Source of the DNA: an uncultured Gammaproteobacteria bacterium
GTDB lineage: Bacteria > Pseudomonadota > Gammaproteobacteria > Rariloculales > Rariloculaceae
NCBI GenBank assembly: GCA_946887385.1
Contig: CAMPKU010000009.1
Location: 1-36,865, forward strand
DNA: 36,865 nt
Direction: 5' to 3'
The notes under the pieces were generated by a model. It was not told the DNA's origin. It did not search any database and saw only the letters and a program-made list of their open reading frames with translations. Position numbers and translations under genes: made by a program. Below, one piece after another: positions 15,717 through 23,795 of this stretch (position 1 is its first letter; each line of letters begins with the position of its first letter).

Positions 15717-16430
15717 TTACTCGGTCCTGGCCAGCAACGACAGTGGACCGAGGCCATCGGCGCCGTCGTCGGGCGCATACCGATGCACGGCGATCTCCAA
15801 CCGGTGCGCCAGGCCGAGTGCGGCGACTCCAAAGTGACAATCCTGCCCGGCCAGCAACGCGAGCTGCGGCGCGGCGCCTTTAACCGTTCGGGCAACGATC
15901 AGCGGCGGCTCGATGCGACAGTCGAGCGAGTCGAGCCCGCCCGTAATCCCCACACCCACCGCCTTCAGGTACGCCTCTTTGAGCACCCACAGCATGCGGA
16001 AGCGCGGCGCGGAGTCTTCGGCGAGCCAGCGCACTTCGGCGGGTGTGAAAAATCGCTCGGCGATGTCTTGCGTCGCGCGTGCGTGGCCCGTCTCGACATC
16101 GACGCCCACGGCTGCCTCTGCGACGGCACAGACGACGATCTCGCCGCTGTGCGACACGCTGATGGCGGGGCCGAATGTGCACTCGGGTTTGCCGGCCGGC
16201 GAAACCTCGATGTGGAACGACGATGCCGCTTCGCCCGTGAACCGTGTCAGTGCGTACCGAAGCAGCGCGCGGCCCGCGAGGTATTCCGCACGGCGGCGCT
16301 CGCTCATGGTGGGCGCCAGCCGGCGGCGGTCATCGGCCGTCGTGAGCGCAGCGACCACCTCGCTCGACAGCGTGCGCCGGTCGGCATAGTAAATGTGGAC
16401 GTTGGGAGCCGGCCTATCGAACATCGCCAT
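15717..16430 (-). CDS. Sfp-type 4'-phosphopantetheinyl transferase
   Basis: 237 residues. N-terminal pseudo-repeat with ERRRAEYLAGRALLRYAL; ISVSHSG at 90-96; Mg-binding VGVDVE with Asp111 and Glu113; catalytic WVLKEAYLKAVG with Trp148, Lys151, Glu152 and Lys156. The W-x2-KEA-x2-K form and length are those of broad-specificity Sfp transferases rather than AcpS. It transfers phosphopantetheine from CoA to carrier proteins, and since it abuts the APE cluster the ACP at 11476-11736 is the obvious target. The start is ATG 16430, with ATG 16424 an alternative; it begins 11 bases after the exchanger stop, so it may be transcribed with that gene. Confidence 0.92.
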   Translation of the reverse strand: MAMFDRPAPNVHIYYADRRTLSSEVVAALTTADDRRRLAPTMSERRRAEYLAGRALLRYALTRFTGEAASSFHIEVSPAGKPECTFGPAISVSHSGEIVVCAVAEAAVGVDVETGHARATQDIAERFFTPAEVRWLAEDSAPRFRMLWVLKEAYLKAVGVGITGGLDSLDCRIEPPLIVARTVKGAAPQLALLAGQDCHFGVAALGLAHRLEIAVHRYAPDDGADGLGPLSLLARTE

Positions 16431-16441
16431 CTTGAGGGCCG

Positions 16442-17500
16442 TTAGCCGAGCACGGAGAGCAGCGCGAGACCGCCGCCGAAGAGCAACATCACGACGAGCG
16501 AGTCGTAGCCCATTCGCAGCACCGTAGGGTTCTTGTGCTCGAGCAGCCCCACCATGAAGACGCCGGTCAGCATCGCGCCGAGCAGGGCCGAGACGATTTC
16601 GAACTGTCCCAGCTCGTTGATCACGGGTGCGCCGGTGAAGAACGCGTCCGCCACCAGAATCAGCGACAGATTGATGAAATTCGTTCCCAGGACCTGTCCG
16701 AAGGCCATCTCGTAGCGGCGTATGCGCAGCGCCGTCACGATCGAGCTCAGCTCCGGCATGGAGGTGGAGACGCCGATCAGCGCAAAACCCACCATGCCGC
16801 TGCCGAGCCCCGTCTGCTCGGCCAGCGCGTCGCCGGTCTGGGACAGCGTATAGCCGGCGGCGAAGATCACGGCGCCTGCCACGGCGGTTTTGACCACGAG
16901 CGATCTCAACGGCGCTGCGGATGGAGCAGCATCCTCCTCCGGCTGCGGCTCTTGGCCCTTGATGACCCACGGCGCGCGCCGGTCATACCCCGCCGACATC
17001 CAGAAAAACGCAATGCTCATCGCGCAGAGAACTACGGCACCGATGCCGACGCCGGCGCCGAAGACCACCACGTCGCCGATAACCGTCGATGCCGCCACCG
17101 CCACCAGCAAGAGCGTGCAGAGCGTGCCCATCATGATCGTCGACGGCTTGGCCACCGCGGAAGTGAGCGCGTCCCGCCCGATGAACGCGTCCGCTACGGC
17201 GAGCAGCAGAACGTTGATGGCGGCGCTGCCGAGCAGGTTGTTGATGCCGAGCTGCGGATTGCCCGTGAGCGACGAGGTGACGGTGTTCGCCACCTCCGGC
17301 AGCGAGGTGATGCCGCCGAGCAGCAGCATTCCCACGAACACGCGTCCGAGCCCGGTTTGCCCCGCAATGGCGTCGAGATAGCGCGTGAGACGCGTGCCCG
17401 CAACCCAGACCACCGCAGCCGCGGCCATAAAGATCAGCGCGTTGATCCAGAGCGGGTAGTCTTGGGCGTTCGAGAGAGGCACGCGCGGCGCGGCGTTCAA
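16442..17500 (-). CDS. Na+/Ca2+ exchanger-family cation antiporter (CaCA superfamily)
   Basis: 352 residues, ten or so TM helices in two inverted repeats. The alpha-1 repeat (62-95) reads GGITSLPEVANTVTSSLTG...NNLLGSAAINV with Glu69; alpha-2 (242-280) reads IGVSTSMPELSSIVTALRI...GQVLGTNFINL with Glu250. These acidic and Asn residues form the cation site in the family. A charged loop (~178-198) joins the halves. It exchanges Ca2+ or another cation for Na+ or H+ at the inner membrane; the ion cannot be told. The start is TTG 17500, overlapping the aldolase stop by four bases (TTGA). Confidence 0.9.
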   Translation of the reverse strand: MNAAPRVPLSNAQDYPLWINALIFMAAAAVVWVAGTRLTRYLDAIAGQTGLGRVFVGMLLLGGITSLPEVANTVTSSLTGNPQLGINNLLGSAAINVLLLAVADAFIGRDALTSAVAKPSTIMMGTLCTLLLVAVAASTVIGDVVVFGAGVGIGAVVLCAMSIAFFWMSAGYDRRAPWVIKGQEPQPEEDAAPSAAPLRSLVVKTAVAGAVIFAAGYTLSQTGDALAEQTGLGSGMVGFALIGVSTSMPELSSIVTALRIRRYEMAFGQVLGTNFINLSLILVADAFFTGAPVINELGQFEIVSALLGAMLTGVFMVGLLEHKNPTVLRMGYDSLVVMLLFGGGLALLSVLG

Positions 17501-18252
17501 GCCCCGCGCAGCTCCTCGAGCAGGCCCTTGGCGCCGTTCGCGAGATACAACGTGTCCACGCCGGCCACGATCAATGTGTACCCGCGTGCCATGAACGGCT
17601 GCACGGCGGCCGCCGTGACGCCGAAATAGCCGAGCGGCATACCCGCCGAATTACACGCGTGCGTCACGCGGTCGATTGCGGCAACCACCTCGGGCGAATC
17701 GATCTGGCCCATCATGCCGAGGCTGGCCGACAAATCGTAGGGCCCGAGCAGCACGGCGTCGACGCCGGGCACGCGCACGATCGCGTCGATGTTTTCAACG
17801 GCGCGCACGTGCTCGGCCTGCACGATCACGGCGATCTCGCGATTCGCGGCGCTCACGTACTCGCGAAAACGAAGACCGTAGCCGTGCGCACGCGCAAGCC
17901 CGACACCGCGCGCACCCTCCGGCGCGTAGCGCGCCCACCTCACGACGTCGGCCGCCTGCTCGGCGCTATTCACCTGCGGCACGATGATGCCGTGCGCCCC
18001 GAGATCGAGCACCTTTTTTATGGGTAGCTCGGCGGCCTCGGGCACGCGCACGATGCAAGCCGTGCGCTCGCCTACGGCTTGCAAAATGCCGAGAAGCTCA
18101 CGCGTCTCGAGCGGGCCGTGCTCAGCGTCGACGAACAGCCAGTCGAATTGAAGCGCAGCCAGGATCTCGGCCGTGGCCGGGCTCGCAAGCGTGACCATCG
18201 TGCCGAGCAATGTTTCGCGGCGTTTGAGCCGAGCGCGGAAGTCGTTTGCCAT
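17497..18252 (-). CDS. HpcH/HpaI-family class II aldolase/citrate lyase
   Basis: 251 residues from ATG 18252. TIM-barrel signatures: FDWLFVDAEHGPLE (His45, the catalytic base of the family), CIVRVPE (Arg69), GAHGIIVPQVNS, VQAEHVRAVENID with the metal-ligand Glu, and GPYDLSASLG with Asp. It cleaves or forms 2-keto-3-deoxy acids using pyruvate and a divalent metal; relatives act on 4-hydroxy-2-oxoheptanedioate or 2-dehydro-3-deoxyglucarate. A TTG two codons upstream (18258) is possible. Divergent from the sugar-enzyme operon at 18416. Confidence 0.9.
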   Translation of the reverse strand: MANDFRARLKRRETLLGTMVTLASPATAEILAALQFDWLFVDAEHGPLETRELLGILQAVGERTACIVRVPEAAELPIKKVLDLGAHGIIVPQVNSAEQAADVVRWARYAPEGARGVGLARAHGYGLRFREYVSAANREIAVIVQAEHVRAVENIDAIVRVPGVDAVLLGPYDLSASLGMMGQIDSPEVVAAIDRVTHACNSAGMPLGYFGVTAAAVQPFMARGYTLIVAGVDTLYLANGAKGLLEELRGA

Positions 18253-18403
18253 CGGCAAAAGTTAGACGAGAAGGCGAAGCGCGTCCACGCGCGCGGCGGT
18301 GCAGCGCAATGTTTTCGAACCCGAAAGGGCGCCGGCTTGCGGCATAGATATTGCATCGATCCGCGAAACAACCGGCAGGGAGAAACGCGGCCGAGCAGCC
18401 GCG

Positions 18404-18418
18404 AAGGGGACGCTTTTG
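18404..18418 (+). promoter_or_regulatory. Shine-Dalgarno fixing the TTG start of the fusion gene
   Basis: AAGGGGA (18404-18410) lies five bases before TTG 18416. The reading frame continues upstream to 18299, but the first Rossmann strand (KALVTGGTGFLG) starts right after this TTG, so the upstream part is leader. A short hairpin, GCGGC/GCCGC at 18387-18391 and 18398-18402, sits just before the ribosome site. Confidence 0.6.
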
Positions 18419-20539
18419 AAGGCGCTGGTGACCGGCGGGACCGGATTCCTCGGCAAGTACTTGATCGACGAGCTGATCGAGGATCGATGGACGGTGTCGG
18501 TGCTTGCGCGTCATCCCGCGCGTGCGCGCAGACTCCCGGCCGGCGTTGCAGTGATTCAGGGCACGCTCGACGACCACGACTCGATACGCACCGCCCTCTG
18601 TGACGCCGACGTGCTGTTTCATCTCGCCGCCGCGACGGCGGGCCCATGGGAAACGCATCGCCACGTGACCGTCGAAGGCACGCGGACCATGCTCGCGCTT
18701 GCGCGCGCTGCGGGCGTTCGACGCTTCGTGCTCGTGAGCTCGATCGCCGTCTACGATAAGCGCGGTCTGGCGCCGGGCACGACCGTCGACGAGTCGGCGC
18801 CGCTGCTCCCCACGGATTCATCGGCCGGCGCCTACGCGCGCGGGAAGCTCGAGGCGGAACGCCTTGCGCGAGAGGCCTCCGGCGCACAGATGGAAGTGGT
18901 CATCGCTCGCCCGGGGCTCGTCTTCGGCGGCCAACATCTCGCCTTCAATCATCTCGGCGAGCTCTTCGGCTCGACCCGTGTGGCGTACGGCCAACCGTCG
19001 CTGCTGCTCCCGCTCGTCGAAGCGCACTCCTGTGCCCAAGCCCTCGTCGAGCTCGCCAAGAGCCCGCGAGCGGCGGGCCGCACCTATCACGTCGTGGATG
19101 CACACGTCACCACGCGACGCGATTACCTCGAGGCACTCGAGCAGTTGACGGGTTACCGGCAACGCGTGGTTTACCTGCCGACGTGGCCCGTGGCTGCGGC
19201 GTGCGGCGCGCTCGGCGCGCTCGGGCGGCTCGCGAAGCTGCGGCAAGCGGCCGATTGGTCGGCCGCCAAGGTGCGCACCCGCGCCGTGGAGCTCAGGTAC
19301 GACACGGGGGCTCTCGAGCGCGACACGCCCTGGCGGCCGCAGCGGGCGCTCGCGCCGGGGCTCGCGCGCGCGCTCGGGCACGCCGCTGCAACGCCGGGGC
19401 ACAGCGCCGGCAAGCGCGGCTTCCCCGGCCGCGTGCCGTCCATGGGTGCGATCGAGCGAATCGGCGTCATCGGCGCCGGTGCCATGGCGCGCGCGCACAT
19501 CGACGCGCTGAAGCGCCTCTCGGGCGCTCGGCTCACCGGCATACTCGACACGCGCCGAGAAGCGGCCGAAGCGCTCGCGCGCCAAGCCGGCGGCGTTCCC
19601 GCCTTCGACGACATTGCGCGCTTCTTCGCCGAGGCCGCGCCCCAGCTCGTGCATGTGGTCACGCCGCCCGCAGCGCACGCCGCGGCGGCTCTTCATGCGT
19701 TGCGCCACGGCGCGCACGTGCTCCTGGAGAAACCCGCCACCGTGACGCTCGAGGAGTGCGATTCGCTGCTCTCGACCGCGGAGCAGCGCGGACTCACCAT
19801 CGGCGTTGACGAAACCGTGGTGTTCGATCCGCTCGTGAGGCGGTGCTGCGCGCAACTTGCGAACGGCGTGCTCGGCGAGCTCGTGCACGTCGACGTGCAC
19901 ATGGGCTACGACATGCACCGCGGCGGCCGGCTCGCACGTATTCTGGCCGCGCCGGATTGCTGGGAGCGTGCGTTGCCCGGCGGCCCGCTCGAAGATTTGC
20001 TGCCGCACCCGCTGTCGATCGTGCGCGCGCTCGCCGGCCGCTTGGCCCTCGAGCATTTCCGCAGCGAGTGCACCGGCCGGCTCCCGGCCGACTTTCCCGA
20101 CGAGCTCAGACTGGGCCTTGCGGCAGACGGCGTTACGGCCGCGGTCAGCGTGTCGCTCTCGGCGCGGCCCGACGACCTGCTCGTGACGGTGCACGGCACG
20201 CGCGCCACCGCGCGCATCGACGTGCAGAACGTGTTGTTCGACTGCCTGACGCCGCTGCCGGGACCGCGAGCCGCGACGCGCGGCCTGCGAGTGCTGCGCT
20301 CGGGAGCTCGCACGCTCGGGCAAACCGTGGGCAACGCGTTCGCCATGGCGCTTGGGCTGGCACCAACCCCTGCGAGCTCGCGCCACCTGATTCTGGCCCA
20401 CCACGCCGCGCTGGCTTCCGGGCAACCGCCTCCGGCACCGCTGGCCGCCGCGCGCCACGACATTGCGATCACACGAACGGTGTGGCCGCTACCGGCGGAC
20501 GCCGCCGACGCGGCCCGCGCCAAGGTACGCGCCGTATGA
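18416..20539 (+). CDS. Fusion: extended SDR (NAD-dependent epimerase) + Gfo/Idh/MocA oxidoreductase
   Basis: 707 residues in one open frame. Domain 1 (1-~315) is an extended SDR: TGGTGFLG at 6-13, SSIAVYD, Tyr140 and Lys144 in AYARGKLEAE, and a C-terminal substrate part. A linker of ~30 Ala/Gly/Pro-rich residues (315-345) follows. Domain 2 (~347-707) is Gfo/Idh/MocA: GVIGAGAMARAH at 350-361, EKP at 438-440, then the alpha/beta dimerisation domain with MGYDMHRGGR and a LPHPLSIVRAL helix. Both halves are full length with active-site motifs intact, suggesting two successive redox or epimerisation steps on a nucleotide sugar or lipid-linked sugar. An internal ATG (19442) precedes domain 2 but has no ribosome site. 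Its stop overlaps the GT4 start (ATGA). Confidence 0.85.
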   Translation: MKALVTGGTGFLGKYLIDELIEDRWTVSVLARHPARARRLPAGVAVIQGTLDDHDSIRTALCDADVLFHLAAATAGPWETHRHVTVEGTRTMLALARAAGVRRFVLVSSIAVYDKRGLAPGTTVDESAPLLPTDSSAGAYARGKLEAERLAREASGAQMEVVIARPGLVFGGQHLAFNHLGELFGSTRVAYGQPSLLLPLVEAHSCAQALVELAKSPRAAGRTYHVVDAHVTTRRDYLEALEQLTGYRQRVVYLPTWPVAAACGALGALGRLAKLRQAADWSAAKVRTRAVELRYDTGALERDTPWRPQRALAPGLARALGHAAATPGHSAGKRGFPGRVPSMGAIERIGVIGAGAMARAHIDALKRLSGARLTGILDTRREAAEALARQAGGVPAFDDIARFFAEAAPQLVHVVTPPAAHAAAALHALRHGAHVLLEKPATVTLEECDSLLSTAEQRGLTIGVDETVVFDPLVRRCCAQLANGVLGELVHVDVHMGYDMHRGGRLARILAAPDCWERALPGGPLEDLLPHPLSIVRALAGRLALEHFRSECTGRLPADFPDELRLGLAADGVTAAVSVSLSARPDDLLVTVHGTRATARIDVQNVLFDCLTPLPGPRAATRGLRVLRSGARTLGQTVGNAFAMALGLAPTPASSRHLILAHHAALASGQPPPAPLAAARHDIAITRTVWPLPADAADAARAKVRAV

Positions 20540-21720
20540 CCGTTACGGCGCCAGTGCGTGGGGCGAAGTTTCAAGCGCACGCGCGGACGGAGCCTGCACC
20601 GCATCGGATCCTGTTTCTCGCCGATCACCTCGGGCCCGACGACGGCGGGCGCAGCGGCGTGCACGGCGTGACGACCTATCTGCTCGACGTGCTGCCCCCG
20701 CTCAAGGCGGCCGGCAACGAAGTCGGCGCGTGCTTTCTGCGCCATCCGAACCCGGCAGCCGAAACACTGCGCGCCGCCGGCGTGGAGGTTTCGTTCCTCC
20801 AAACGCACCGGTTCGACCCGTTCGTGATCGACCAAATCGACGAGCTCGTGCAGCGGCACGGCTACGGCATCTTGCACTGCACTCAGTTTCGCGCGTCACT
20901 GGCTGCGCGCGCGCTCGCGCGCCGGCGGCGCGGCATCAAGGTTGCGCTACACATGCACGACTTGAACATGCCGCCGAAACCGATGCGCTGGCTGCACCAC
21001 ATGCTGGCGGCACCGGACGATGTCGCGGTCTGTGTCTCGGCGGCCGCCGCCGACGTCGCCGTGCGCGGCTACCACGTACGGGCGGATCGCGTGCGGGTGG
21101 TCTACACGGGTATTGCCACCGAAGCCTTCGCGCCGCTCGCTGCCGCCGAGCGGGCGCAGATCCGGCAAGAGCTCGGGGTCCCCGCCAAGGCTCCTGTCCT
21201 GTGCCTCGTAGGCCGTTTCGGCCTCGTGAAGGGCCACCGCGAAATGATCGGTATCTTCCGGCTGGTCGTTCGCCGCCACCCCGACGCTGTGCTGCTCATG
21301 ATCGGCGACGGTCCCGAGCGCCCCGGGTGTGAACGCTTGATCGCGGAGCTCGGTCTCGGCGACCGCGTTCGTTTACTCGGCTACCGCAGCGACGTCGCGC
21401 GCTGGCTCGCAGCCTCCGACGTGGCCGTCGTACCTTCGAGATCGGAGGGACTGTGCCGCGCCGCCATCGAAGCGAATATGTGCGGAGTGCCTGCCGTCGC
21501 GTTCGACGTTGGAGGGGTTCGCGAGGCCCTGTCCGACCCGGTGTGCGGGGAGCTGGTTCCGGCGGGCGACAAAGTTGCTTTTGCAACAGCGATCGACCGG
21601 GCGCTTGGCGGCGCCGTCGTCCCATTGGGCGACCGGCGCATTCGCTTGGCCCGCGAGCGTTTCGGCGTGGCCGATCACCTGCGCGCTCTGCTCGCTTGTT
21701 ACGACGAGCTGCAGCCGTGA
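20536..21720 (+). CDS. Family 4 glycosyltransferase
   Basis: 394 residues from ATG 20536, overlapping the fusion-gene stop by four bases. GT-B fold: the N-terminal acceptor domain begins RILFLADHLGPDDGGRSGVH and the C-terminal domain has LVGRFGLVKGH, IGDGPER and the donor-binding SRSEGLCRAAIEANMCGVP (E-x7-E form). It transfers an activated sugar to a lipid or glycan at the cytoplasmic face. The neighbouring SDR/MocA enzymes probably make the donor or modify the product. Confidence 0.9.
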   Translation: MTVTAPVRGAKFQAHARTEPAPHRILFLADHLGPDDGGRSGVHGVTTYLLDVLPPLKAAGNEVGACFLRHPNPAAETLRAAGVEVSFLQTHRFDPFVIDQIDELVQRHGYGILHCTQFRASLAARALARRRRGIKVALHMHDLNMPPKPMRWLHHMLAAPDDVAVCVSAAAADVAVRGYHVRADRVRVVYTGIATEAFAPLAAAERAQIRQELGVPAKAPVLCLVGRFGLVKGHREMIGIFRLVVRRHPDAVLLMIGDGPERPGCERLIAELGLGDRVRLLGYRSDVARWLAASDVAVVPSRSEGLCRAAIEANMCGVPAVAFDVGGVREALSDPVCGELVPAGDKVAFATAIDRALGGAVVPLGDRRIRLARERFGVADHLRALLACYDELQP

Positions 21721-21735
21721 GCCGGTGGCACGACG

Positions 21736-22722
21736 GTGCAGCGCAAAACCACAACTCTGCTCAAGCTCACACTGAGCCTGGCTCTGCTCGCGGCGATCGT
21801 CGCTTATAGCGGTCCACGCGAGGTGCTCGGCGCGCTACGCAGCGTGAATCCGGCCTTGATCGCGCTCGGCTTCGGCCTGCTGCTGGCCGACGCGCTGGTG
21901 CGCGCGTTCAATTGGTTCCAATTGCTGCGCAACGCCGGCTGCAAGCTGCCGCTCGGCACGGTGATCCATGCTTACTTCGTGGGTGGATTCGTTGGCGCGC
22001 TGTTGCCTTCGACGCTCGGCACCGATCTTGCGCGCAGCGCACTCGCCGCACGGGCTGCGCGCACGCCGCTCGAGCTGCCGTTGGCCACGGCGGTGTTGCT
22101 CAACGCGCTGAGCCTCGCGGCCATCAGCGCCGCGGGGCTTTGCGCTTCGCTCGCTCTGCTCGCTTCGCCAAGCGCGCCGCGGGCCGCGCTCACGGCCGCG
22201 GCAGGCGTCGCGGCCATGTGCTTGTTGAGCATCGCCGTGCTCTGGGCCGGGTCGCGACGGCCGCGCAAGCCCGAAGCAGCCGGCTCAGGCAGCGGCTGGT
22301 CGACGCGCATCCGGCAGCGAATCGAGGGATTCCGAGCGGCGCTCGTTTTCCGGCCGGCGGCGCAAGCTGCGGCCGGTATCGGCTCGGTGGCGCTGCTGTG
22401 CTATGGGCTGCGTACGCTCGGCTGGCTGACGCTGCTCGCAGCGGCCGGGGCCGAAGTCCCGTGGGCCGTGCTGCTCGCCATCGGCCCCCTCATCACGATC
22501 GGCGCCGCGCTGCCGATTTCGATGCTCGGCTTCGGCGGCTATCAGGCGATCCACGTCACGCTGCTCGGTTTCTGGAGCGTTCCCGCGGAGCAGGCGCTCG
22601 CGGCATCGTTGTTGCAGTCGGGTTTGTCGGTGTTGCTCTACGGGATCGGCTGCGCTGCGTACCTGGCCGGCGGCCGAAAACCGATTACGCCGGGCGAGCC
22701 GGAGCCGCGCGGCGTGTCTTGA
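21736..22722 (+). CDS. UPF0104 / flippase-like membrane protein
   Basis: 328 residues from GTG 21736 with seven to eight TM helices. The conserved GGFVGALLPSTLGTDLARS and, near the C-terminus, ALPISMLGFGGYQAIHV are the hallmarks of the lysylphosphatidylglycerol-synthase TM domain family (DUF340/UPF0104). Such proteins accompany glycosyltransferases and are predicted to move glycolipids or their precursors across the membrane. It starts 15 bases after the GT4 stop in an apparent four-gene operon and could export the GT4 product. Confidence 0.85.
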   Translation: MQRKTTTLLKLTLSLALLAAIVAYSGPREVLGALRSVNPALIALGFGLLLADALVRAFNWFQLLRNAGCKLPLGTVIHAYFVGGFVGALLPSTLGTDLARSALAARAARTPLELPLATAVLLNALSLAAISAAGLCASLALLASPSAPRAALTAAAGVAAMCLLSIAVLWAGSRRPRKPEAAGSGSGWSTRIRQRIEGFRAALVFRPAAQAAAGIGSVALLCYGLRTLGWLTLLAAAGAEVPWAVLLAIGPLITIGAALPISMLGFGGYQAIHVTLLGFWSVPAEQALAASLLQSGLSVLLYGIGCAAYLAGGRKPITPGEPEPRGVS

Positions 22723-22736
22723 GAGGAGAGAAATGA

Positions 22737-23795
22737 GTGGATACGACCAGCATGCGGCCCGATAGACACGCCGGATCGGAGCGCTCGCGGCCGCTCGTGG
22801 CATTGACCGGCGCAACCGGCTTCACGGGCAGCGCCATCGCGCGGCGTCTGCTCGCCGACGGCTACGGCGTACGCGCACTGGTGCGCCGCGCACAGGTTCG
22901 CAGAGAGATGCACTCGCAGATCGAGACGGTCGTGGGCTCGCTGTCGGACCGCGCGGCGCTCGCAGAGCTCGTGACGGGCGCGGAGCTCGTGATCCACGTG
23001 GCCTCGATGTATCGCACCGAGGCCGCGCGCGAGCGATTCTTCGAAGTGAACCATGAGGGCACCGTGCACCTTCTCGAAGCCGCGTCGGCGGCCGGCGTGC
23101 GGCGCTTCGTGAGCTGCTCGACGATCGGCGTGCACGGCCACGTCGATACGAGCCCGGCGAACGAGGATTCTCCGTGCGCGCCGCGCGACCACTATCAGGA
23201 GTCGAAGCTGTTAGCCGAGCACGCGTGCCGCAAGGTGATGGCCGAGGGCCGCATGGAAGTCGTAATCGTCCGCCCGTGTGCCATTTACGGGCCCGGCGAC
23301 ACCCGCATGCTCAAGATGTTCCGCATGCTGTCGCGGGGGATGTTCGTGATGATCGGCGAGGGGCGGGCCAACTTCCATCCCGTCTATATCGACGACCTCG
23401 TCGAGGGCTTCATGAAGACGTTGACGGTGCCGGAGGCCGCCGGCGAAACGTTCATCATCGGCGGGGCACGTTACTTGCCCCTGGCGGAGTACGTGACGCT
23501 CGCTGCGCAGGCGCTCGGCACCGTGCCGCCGAAAATACGGCTGCCTTATGGGCTCATGGAGGCGGCGGCCCTCGGCTGCGAGGCGCTGTGCAAGCCGTTC
23601 GGGCTGAGCCCGCCGCTGCACCGCCGGCGCCTTCGCTTCTTCAAGCACAATCGCGCCTTCAGCATCGAGAAGGCGCGCCGCATGCTCGGCTACCAACCGC
23701 GCGTAGATCTCGAGGAAGGCTTTCGGCGCACCGTCGAAAGCTATCGCAGCCAGCGGCTCTTACCGCTCATCGCGCGTCAGTCGCGCAGCGCGTAA
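22737..23795 (+). CDS. NAD-dependent epimerase/dehydratase (extended SDR, 3-beta-HSD-like)
   Basis: 352 residues. LTGATGFTGSAIA at ~23-35, SCSTIGVHG, and catalytic Tyr153/Lys157 in YQESKLLAE; RPCAIYGPGDTRMLKMFRML and the C-terminal FSIEKARRMLGYQP are typical of atypical/extended SDRs of lipid-linked or nucleotide-sugar metabolism. The start is GTG 22737, with AGGAGA 7 bases upstream (22724-22729); the ATG at 22733 meets a stop after ten codons. It is the last gene of the sugar operon and its 3' end overlaps that of the convergent PQQ dehydrogenase by 19 bases. Confidence 0.88.
   Translation: MDTTSMRPDRHAGSERSRPLVALTGATGFTGSAIARRLLADGYGVRALVRRAQVRREMHSQIETVVGSLSDRAALAELVTGAELVIHVASMYRTEAARERFFEVNHEGTVHLLEAASAAGVRRFVSCSTIGVHGHVDTSPANEDSPCAPRDHYQESKLLAEHACRKVMAEGRMEVVIVRPCAIYGPGDTRMLKMFRMLSRGMFVMIGEGRANFHPVYIDDLVEGFMKTLTVPEAAGETFIIGGARYLPLAEYVTLAAQALGTVPPKIRLPYGLMEAAALGCEALCKPFGLSPPLHRRRLRFFKHNRAFSIEKARRMLGYQPRVDLEEGFRRTVESYRSQRLLPLIARQSRSA

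Noticed and set aside
13196..15883. Very long plus-strand open frame (895 codons) overlapping the exporter
   Set aside because: It runs in another frame over the LolA-like and MMPL genes, whose motifs and TM pattern are clear; the alternative product is low-complexity Arg/Ala.
18818..20458. Long minus-strand open frame (546 codons) opposite the SDR-MocA fusion
   Set aside because: It is antisense to a gene with clear motifs; its translation is Arg/Ala-rich without any domain. Long empty frames are expected in GC-rich DNA.
19442..20539. Separate Gfo/Idh/MocA gene starting at the internal ATG 19442
   Set aside because: There is no ribosome site before this ATG and no stop between the two domains; the single frame and linker favour a fusion. 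Re-sequencing would settle it.
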